Origin: Streptomyces lienomycini | GTDB lineage: Bacteria > Actinomycetota > Actinomycetes > Streptomycetales > Streptomycetaceae | Assembly (NCBI RefSeq): GCF_027947595.1 | Contig: NZ_CP116257.1 | Location: 868,001-932,000, forward strand | Length of the DNA stretch: 64,000 nt | Reading direction: 5' to 3' | Part shown: positions 58,901 to 64,000 of the stretch, one piece after another | Position numbering within the stretch: the stretch's first letter is position 1 | How the letters are laid out: each line of letters begins with the position of its first letter | Notes under the pieces: generated by a model | What the model was told of the DNA's origin: nothing | Database searches by the model: none | Seen by the model: the letters and a program-made list of their open reading frames with translations, nothing else | Position numbers and translations under genes: made by a program

Positions 58901-59266
58901 ATGAGAATCCCTGTCGAACCCCGCCCGCTGACCTCACCGGAGCGGGCGGTGGTGGAGCGGATCCTGGGGGTGGGCTTTACGGGAGCGGAGGAGCTGGGCG
59001 ATCAACTCGACCGGGTTCGGGTGGTGGCACTGTGGGGACCGGACTCCGTGAGTGCCGACCTGCGGGTCGTGGGCGACGCCCCTCGTGCCGCTCTTCGGAC
59101 CGGGGCTGTCCCGGCGACCGCCACGGTCGTCGACGAGGAGGGCGAGCTGGTCGGCGAGATCATTCTGTGGACCGACTCGGGAATGCTGTCCGGCCTTGAA
59201 TACGCCTGGTACGGCGACGAGCCTCCCGCTTCGCTCCCCGGGCCGGACCGGATCGTCACCTCGTAG
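58901..59266 (+). CDS. Possible immunity protein / hypothetical
   Basis: A 121-residue soluble protein. PLTSPERAVVERIL near the N-terminus, then LRVVGDAPRAALR, GELVGEIILWTDSG and LSGLEYAWYGDEPPASLP. I associate this GEL-to-LEYAWY pattern with small Streptomyces proteins found beside toxin-like open frames, which suggests immunity. ATG at 58901 lies three bases after the toxin-like frame. Codon bias is a little weaker than in the flanking genes. Function is not proven. Confidence 0.65.
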   Translation: MRIPVEPRPLTSPERAVVERILGVGFTGAEELGDQLDRVRVVALWGPDSVSADLRVVGDAPRAALRTGAVPATATVVDEEGELVGEIILWTDSGMLSGLEYAWYGDEPPASLPGPDRIVTS

Positions 59267-59300
59267 GGCCAGGGGCGGTCGCGAGACGTTCCGGCCGCTC

Positions 59301-59373
59301 CGAGGCGCCACTCGCCTCGTGAACCGGGGCAACGGCCGGGGCCGCCACCCCCCACAGGAGAGGCCCCGGCCGT
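59301..59373. terminator. Two consecutive hairpins after the immunity-like gene
   Basis: A 7-bp dyad (59301-59307 with 59313-59319) and a 12-bp perfect stem (59332-59343 with 59362-59373). Together they isolate the sigma-factor operon from upstream transcription. Confidence 0.7.
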
Positions 59374-59488
59374 CGCGCGGCACGGACCGCGCGGCGGCCC
59401 GTACTCCCTTCAGCGCCACGGCCGCGATTTGTGTCACACCCACCGCGTCACGGGTTAGTTGCATCTTGTACGGCAAGGAGAGCCGGAC

Positions 59489-60319
59489 ATGGACGAGTGG
59501 CGGTTTCAAGACGTAACGTGCCATTCGCGCCGACCAGCGGGGGCTCGCTCCCGCGACGGGTCGCGGGAGGCCATCGCGACCATCGACTGCGACACCACGA
59601 CGGCGAGGACCGCGTCGGCGAGAGCGACGCCGGTACAGGCGCAGAAAGGCTTCTCGGTGCTGGGGGACGACGCGGAGCTGACCGCCGCAGTGCGTGCGGC
59701 ACGGGACGGGGACGAGACCGCGTTCCGGATCGTGTACCGCGCCGTGCACCCGCGACTGCTGGGATACGTGCGGACCCTCGTCGGCGACCACGACGCCGAG
59801 GACGTGGCGTCCGAGGCCTGGCTGCAGATCGCCCGTGATCTGGAACGGTTCGACGGCGACGCCGACCGGTTCCGCGGCTGGGCCGCCCGCATCGCCCGCA
59901 ACCGCGCCCTGGACCACATCCGCATGCGCGGGCGCCGGCCCGCGGTCGGCGGCGACGAGACCGAACTGACCGGCAAGCCCGCGGAGTCCGACACCGCGGG
60001 CGAGGCCATGGAGGCACTGGCCACCGACAGCGCCCTCTCCCTCATCGCCCGGCTGCCCCAGGACCAGGCCGAGGCGGTCGTCCTGCGCGTGGTGGTGGGC
60101 CTCGACGCGAAGAGCGCCGCCGAGACGCTGGGCAAGCGGCCCGGCGCCGTCCGCACGGCGGCGCACCGCGGCCTGAAGCGCCTGGCCGAACTGCTCGGCG
60201 GCGATCCGGAATCCGGCGGCGGGCTCGACGCCCTGCCCCCGCAGCGAGAACCGCGCGGTCGTGCGGTGACGTCCGCGAGTGTGACGCATACGCGTGCGCG
60301 GACGCAGAAGGACATGTGA
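59489..60319 (+). CDS. ECF-family RNA polymerase sigma factor
   Basis: A 276-residue sigma factor. An N-terminal extension of about 60 residues rich in Thr, Ala and Arg precedes region 2 (DETAFRIVYRAVHPRLLGYV, then DAEDVASEAWLQIARD near 105-120 and FRGWAARIARNRALDHIR). Region 4 is near 185-235 with RLPQDQAEAVVLRVVVGLD and GKRPGAVRTAAHRGLKRLAE. The C-terminal 40 residues are disordered. ATG at 59489 has an AAGGAGAG site. The downstream membrane-protein gene overlaps the stop (TGATG), the usual place of an anti-sigma factor. It has no SnoaL or other fused domain. Confidence 0.9.
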   Translation: MDEWRFQDVTCHSRRPAGARSRDGSREAIATIDCDTTTARTASARATPVQAQKGFSVLGDDAELTAAVRAARDGDETAFRIVYRAVHPRLLGYVRTLVGDHDAEDVASEAWLQIARDLERFDGDADRFRGWAARIARNRALDHIRMRGRRPAVGGDETELTGKPAESDTAGEAMEALATDSALSLIARLPQDQAEAVVLRVVVGLDAKSAAETLGKRPGAVRTAAHRGLKRLAELLGGDPESGGGLDALPPQREPRGRAVTSASVTHTRARTQKDM

Positions 60320-61628
60320 TGGCCGACGAGCAGGACAAGTGGCTGGACCGCGAAACGGCGGAGCTGCTGCTGCGCGGACAGTCTCCGCAGGGCGTCGAGC
60401 CCGCGGCCCGCGAGCGGGCCGAACGACTCGCCGCGGCCCTGGTCGCGCTCTCCGCCCCAGCCGCGCCGACCGGTGAGGAACTCCCGGGCGAGGCAGCCGC
60501 GTTGGCCGCCTTCCGCAAGGTGCGCGCCGAGCGGGACGACGCGTCGGCCGGGGCCTCGGCCGGGTCCGGGCGCGACGCCGCTGCCCGGCACCCCGACACC
60601 GGTCTCGTCCGCATCGGCCCGCGCGGCGACGGCGCCCGGCGCCCCCGCCGCAGCCGCCCGCTGCGCCTCGGCCTGGCCGCCGCGCTGACCGTCGGCATGG
60701 TCGGCTCGGTGGCGGTCGCGGCGGGAACCGGAGTGCTGCCGACGCCGTTCCACCGCACCGAACCGGAACCCGCCGCCACCGTCTCCGCGGCGGTGTCACC
60801 CGACCGTCCGCTCGTGTCGCCCTCGCCGTCGGCCGACGCGCGGGGCGGGTCCGCACCCGCGGCGCCGCCCCGGACGCGCCCGACGAGAGCACCGGGGGCG
60901 AGAGCGGCCGGGCCGGGAACCGCGACGCGGAGGACCGGGACACCGGCGGCACCGACGGACGGCGGTCGGCCCTCACCGCGTCCTGCCGCAAGGTGCGCGC
61001 CGGACAGGAACTCGACGGCCCCCACCGGCGCGCGCTGAAGGAGGCGGCCGGGGGATCGTCCCGGGTGGGGAAGTACTGCGGCGACCTCCTCACCGGCACC
61101 GGCACCGGCACCGGCGGCCCGGGGGCGACGACCCGGGAGGGCGGACTCCGGCTGGACACCGGCGACGGCGAGGGCGGGGACGGCAGGAACGGACAGGGCG
61201 GCAAGGGCCCGGGGGACAAGGGAAGCAAGGGAGACCAGGGGGGTAAGGAAGACGGGGGAGGCAAGGGGGGCAAAGTAGGCAAGGGTGACAAGGACGGCGG
61301 CGGGAAGGAGGGCGACGACGGCCACGCGGGCCAGGGAAACCACGGCGGCGGCGACAACGGCGACGGCGACGGCGACAACGGCGACGGTGACGGCGGCAAC
61401 GACGATGACGACGACGACTCCGACATAGCCCAGGACATGGCCCCGCCCGCCCGCGACCCCCACCGCCCGCACCGCCCGCCCCGCTCCCACGCCCCCGCTC
61501 CTCCTCCGCCCTCGCGGCCCGGACGCAGCCCCGGTCCTCCGCCTCCGCGCCCCACCCGCCCCTCTCCGTCGCCCCCTCCTGACCTGCGGTTTCGTCCCCA
61601 ACGGGAGAATGTCTCACCGAGGGTGTGA
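60319..61628 (+). pseudogene. Membrane protein downstream of sigma factor, one frameshift
   Basis: ATG at 60319 overlaps the sigma stop. The first frame has LDRETAELLLRGQSPQGV, a membrane helix near residues 115-135 (RLGLAAALTVGMVGSVAVAAG region) and a Pro/Ser outer linker, then fails. The family-like sequence resumes in another frame at about 60872 (DAPDESTGGESGRAG, later SALTASCRKVRAGQELD and VGKYCGDLL) and runs to 61628 through a Gly/Lys/Asp low-complexity tail. It is one base short of 437 codons; one C added to the run 60868-60871 repairs it. It may act as an anti-sigma factor, although no zinc HxxxCxxC motif is visible. Confidence 0.65.
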
Positions 61629-61724
61629 CACTTTCGGCCACCGTGACGCAGTACTGAGTGAGCCGACTGGTCATCGGCTTTCGCACCGAGCCGGGGTTCC
61701 CCCCGTACCTTCGGCTCGTGCCCC

Positions 61725-61763
61725 GGCGCGGGCGGGACACGTTCCCCCGGTCCCGCCCGCGCC
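61725..61763. terminator. Terminator between membrane gene and L,D-transpeptidase gene
   Basis: A 14-bp perfect stem (61725-61738 with 61750-61763) and an 11-base loop between convergent genes. Confidence 0.8.
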
Positions 61764-61768
61764 CCTTC

Positions 61769-62620
61769 TCACCGGTACACGACGACCTTGTCGCCGTTCC
61801 TCACCCGCGCGTACAGGTCCGCGATCGCCCCCTCGTCCCGTACGTTGACGCAGCCGTGCGAGGCGCCCGCGTAGCCGTGGGCGGCGAAGTCGTAGGAGTA
61901 GTGCACGGCCTGGCCGCCGCTGAAGAACATGGCGTACGGCATGGCCGAGTCGTAGAGCGTCGAGACGTGGTGGCGGGACTTCCAGTAGACCTGGAAGACG
62001 CCCTCGCGGGTCGGCGTGTACTGCGAGCCGAAGCGCACGGACATCGTCGACACGGTCCGCCCGTCGACCATCCAGCGCAGTGTCCGGCTCGACTTGCTGA
62101 CGCACAGCACCCGGCCGGTCAGACAGCGGGGATCGGGCGCGGCGGCGGGCTGCCCGCCCATCAGGTACAGGTCCCACTTGCCCGGCTCGTGCGACATCCC
62201 GAGCAGCCGCTGCCAGGTGACGGTGTCGGTCCGGCCGGTCCTCGGCAGCCCGCGCTTGCCCTGGAAGCCGCTGACCGCGCGCTCGGTCGGGTCGTCGTAC
62301 GTCCCGGTCGGCCCGTCCACCAGCCACTCGACCTGGCGCAGCCGCGCCTGCAGTTCGCGGACGTCCCGGCCGGAGTCGCCCGGTTTCCACAGCACCCTGG
62401 CCGCCTCGGCGCGGGCGGACGGCGCCCCCGGCGGCCGGCCGGGCGACGGCGTACTCCCCGGGGTCTTCTTCGGCGGGGCGCCGGTGACGTCTATCCGCAC
62501 CGGCGCGTGCCCCCGGCCGTCCGGCCCCGTGCCCTGCACGGTGCAGCCGCCCGCCGCCAGTACGGCCCCCAGGGCGACGGCGACCGCCCGTCCCGTGTTC
62601 CCCATGCCCGCCATACGCAT
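61769..62620 (-). CDS. L,D-transpeptidase lipoprotein (YkuD) with peptidoglycan-binding domain
   Basis: A 283-residue exported lipoprotein, lipobox LAAGGC near residues 21-26. A peptidoglycan-binding-1 domain is visible (WKPGDSGRDVRELQARL near 78-94), then the YkuD domain with HYSYDFAAHGYAGASHGCVN, which holds the catalytic His and Cys. It would form 3-3 crosslinks or attach proteins to the wall. ATG at 62620 or GTG at 62623 has a GGGGGG site. It is a single gene between the terminator and the divergent mutase gene. Confidence 0.9.
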   Translation of the reverse strand: MRMAGMGNTGRAVAVALGAVLAAGGCTVQGTGPDGRGHAPVRIDVTGAPPKKTPGSTPSPGRPPGAPSARAEAARVLWKPGDSGRDVRELQARLRQVEWLVDGPTGTYDDPTERAVSGFQGKRGLPRTGRTDTVTWQRLLGMSHEPGKWDLYLMGGQPAAAPDPRCLTGRVLCVSKSSRTLRWMVDGRTVSTMSVRFGSQYTPTREGVFQVYWKSRHHVSTLYDSAMPYAMFFSGGQAVHYSYDFAAHGYAGASHGCVNVRDEGAIADLYARVRNGDKVVVYR

Positions 62621-62874
62621 CACGGCCCCCCGTCGTCTCACGGTCCCGCACGGACGTCCCCTGAGTTGTTCCCGCGGATGACGCCGCGCGAACGGCACGG
62701 CATCGTTGTGACCGGGACCGCATCGAGGCTGTGAGGAAGGTCCCAGGGTGCGCCTCTCCACCGGGTGCACGCGCGCGGATACAGTCCGTCGGAGCATCGG
62801 TCTGTACCGGCGGGTAGATGACGGGTAGTCCGAGCAGTTCGTTCGAACATGTGCTCAGCGGGAGGCATCACACC

Positions 62875-64000
62875 ATGACGCGCGAGTCCGAGTCCGGGCT
62901 GCCCATCGAACCGGTCTACGGGCCCGACGCCCTAGCGGGCTGGGACCCGGCCGAGAAGCTGGGCGAGCCGGGGGCGTATCCGTACACGCGGGGCGTGTAT
63001 CCGTCGATGTACACCGGCCGGCCGTGGACGATGCGCCAGTACGCCGGTTTCGGCACGGCGACGGAGTCCAACGCCCGCTACAAGCAGCTCATCGCCAACG
63101 GCACCATGGGCCTGTCGGTCGCCTTCGACCTGCCCACCCAGATGGGCCACGACTCCGACGCGCCGATCGCGAGCGGCGAGGTCGGCAAGGTCGGCGTGGC
63201 GATCGACTCCATCGACGACATGCGCGTGCTGTTCGGCGGGATCCCGCTGGACAAGGTCTCCACGTCGATGACGATCAACGCGCCGGCCTCCCTGCTGCTC
63301 CTGCTCTACCAACTCGTCGCCGAGGAACAGGGCGTCGGCGCGGACCGGCTCACCGGCACGATCCAGAACGACGTGCTGAAGGAGTACATCGCGCGCGGGA
63401 CGTACATCTTCCCGCCGAAGCCCTCGCTGCGGCTGATCGCGGACATCTTCAAGTACTGCAAGGCCGAGATCCCGAAGTGGAACACCATCTCGATCTCCGG
63501 CTACCACATGGCCGAGGCGGGCGCCTCGCCCGCGCAGGAGATCGCGTTCACCCTCGCGGACGGCATCGAGTACGTGCGCACGGCGGTCGCGGCCGGGATG
63601 GACGTCGACGACTTCGCACCCCGTCTGTCGTTCTTCTTCGTGGCGCGGACGACGATCCTGGAGGAGGTCGCCAAGTTCCGCGCGGCCCGCCGGATCTGGG
63701 CCCGGGTGATGCGGGAGGAGTTCGGCGCGAAGAACCCCAAGTCGCTGATGCTGCGCTTCCACACCCAGACCGCGGGCGTGCAGCTGACCGCCCAGCAGCC
63801 CGAGGTGAACCTGGTCCGCGTCGCCGTGCAGGGCCTCGGCGCGGTCCTCGGCGGCACGCAGTCCCTGCACACCAACTCCTTCGACGAGGCCATCGCGCTG
63901 CCGACCGACAAGTCCGCGCGCCTCGCCCTGCGCACCCAGCAGGTGCTGGCCTACGAGACGGATGTGACGGCGACCGTGGACCCCTTCGCCGGGTCCTACG
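62875..64000 (+). CDS. Methylmalonyl-CoA mutase large subunit (partial, 5' part)
   Basis: The first 375 codons of an acyl-CoA mutase; the rest lies beyond the window. [20 protein letters not shown] near residues 37-56 and [19 protein letters not shown] near 161-179 are the substrate-binding segments. The latter has Arg where methylmalonyl-CoA mutases carry the carboxylate-binding Arg and isobutyryl-CoA mutases carry Gln, which favours methylmalonyl-CoA. The B12-binding domain is not in view. ATG at 62875 has a GGGAGG site. It connects methylmalonyl-CoA to succinyl-CoA, the SucCD substrate. GTTCGAAC and a repeated GCGGGTAGATGACGGGTAG lie upstream. Confidence 0.93.
   Translation, partial: MTRESESGLPIEPVYGPDALAGWDPAEKLGEPGAYPYTRGVYPSMYTGRPWTMRQYAGFGTATESNARYKQLIANGTMGLSVAFDLPTQMGHDSDAPIASGEVGKVGVAIDSIDDMRVLFGGIPLDKVSTSMTINAPASLLLLLYQLVAEEQGVGADRLTGTIQNDVLKEYIARGTYIFPPKPSLRLIADIFKYCKAEIPKWNTISISGYHMAEAGASPAQEIAFTLADGIEYVRTAVAAGMDVDDFAPRLSFFFVARTTILEEVAKFRAARRIWARVMREEFGAKNPKSLMLRFHTQTAGVQLTAQQPEVNLVRVAVQGLGAVLGGTQSLHTNSFDEAIALPTDKSARLALRTQQVLAYETDVTATVDPFAGSY

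Overview
The window is a 64 kb stretch of a high-GC actinobacterial chromosome, almost certainly Streptomyces. Codon third positions are about 90 percent G or C, GTG and TTG starts are frequent, four-base overlapping junctions are common, and gene content and order match the conserved Streptomyces core region that carries sucCD, purNH, folD, mdh, glyA, trpS and sdhCDAB. It is mostly core chromosome: I see no rRNA, tRNA, insertion sequence, prophage or CRISPR array.

Layout. 1-7489: a divergent five-gene locus (DUF5691 and SWIM zinc-finger genes leftward; MoxR-type AAA ATPase, DUF5682 and VWA genes rightward) resembling the YehL/YehP/YehQ group of proteins, with an inverted repeat in the shared promoter region. 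7490-8664: long gap with one possible small gene. 8665-10842: succinyl-CoA synthetase and a strong terminator. 10857-14080: an XRE/sigma-like/membrane fusion regulator diverging from a frameshifted DUF6350 (PerM-like) membrane gene. 14154-17561: a membrane protein, then purN-purH. 17585-21237: leftward genes for a secreted I36 inhibitor, a kinase/transglycosylase-like fusion, an FHA protein and a membrane protein. 21561-26424: folD, DUF3017, HTH/DUF2690 and mdh. 26609-33817: choline-to-glycine-betaine oxidation plus a betaine-type ABC importer in one transcription unit. 33821-36945: three overlapping leftward enzyme genes and a divergent, frameshifted MocR-type regulator. 37038-40244: ZTP riboswitch, glyA, a possible gene remnant, trpS. 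40386-46144: 2'-5' RNA ligase family gene, then homologues of every step of mycobacterial decaprenylphosphoryl-arabinose synthesis (DprE2, DprE1, PAP2, UbiA-type transferase, GtrA) plus YihY/BrkB. 46092-51733: D-Ala-D-Ala carboxypeptidase, small membrane protein, metallophosphoesterase, a TetR operon with twin operators, a VOC protein and a gutted Uma2 gene. 51761-55980: sdhCDAB and an OHCU decarboxylase. 56163-64000: GH20 hexosaminidase, hypothetical genes including a possible toxin-tip/immunity pair, an ECF sigma factor with a frameshifted membrane partner, an L,D-transpeptidase lipoprotein and the start of methylmalonyl-CoA mutase.

The genes link into central carbon metabolism (sucCD, mdh, sdhCDAB, the mutase that feeds succinyl-CoA), one-carbon and purine metabolism (purN, purH, folD, and glyA under a ZTP switch), osmoprotection (betaine cluster) and cell-envelope building. 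Four reading frames are each broken by what looks like one missing base, three of them in C runs, so homopolymer undercalling is a likelier cause than gene decay. The best candidates for a poorly described system are the MoxR/VWA/SWIM/DUF5682/DUF5691 locus at 1-7489 and the decaprenylphosphoryl-arabinose-type gene set at 40972-45233.
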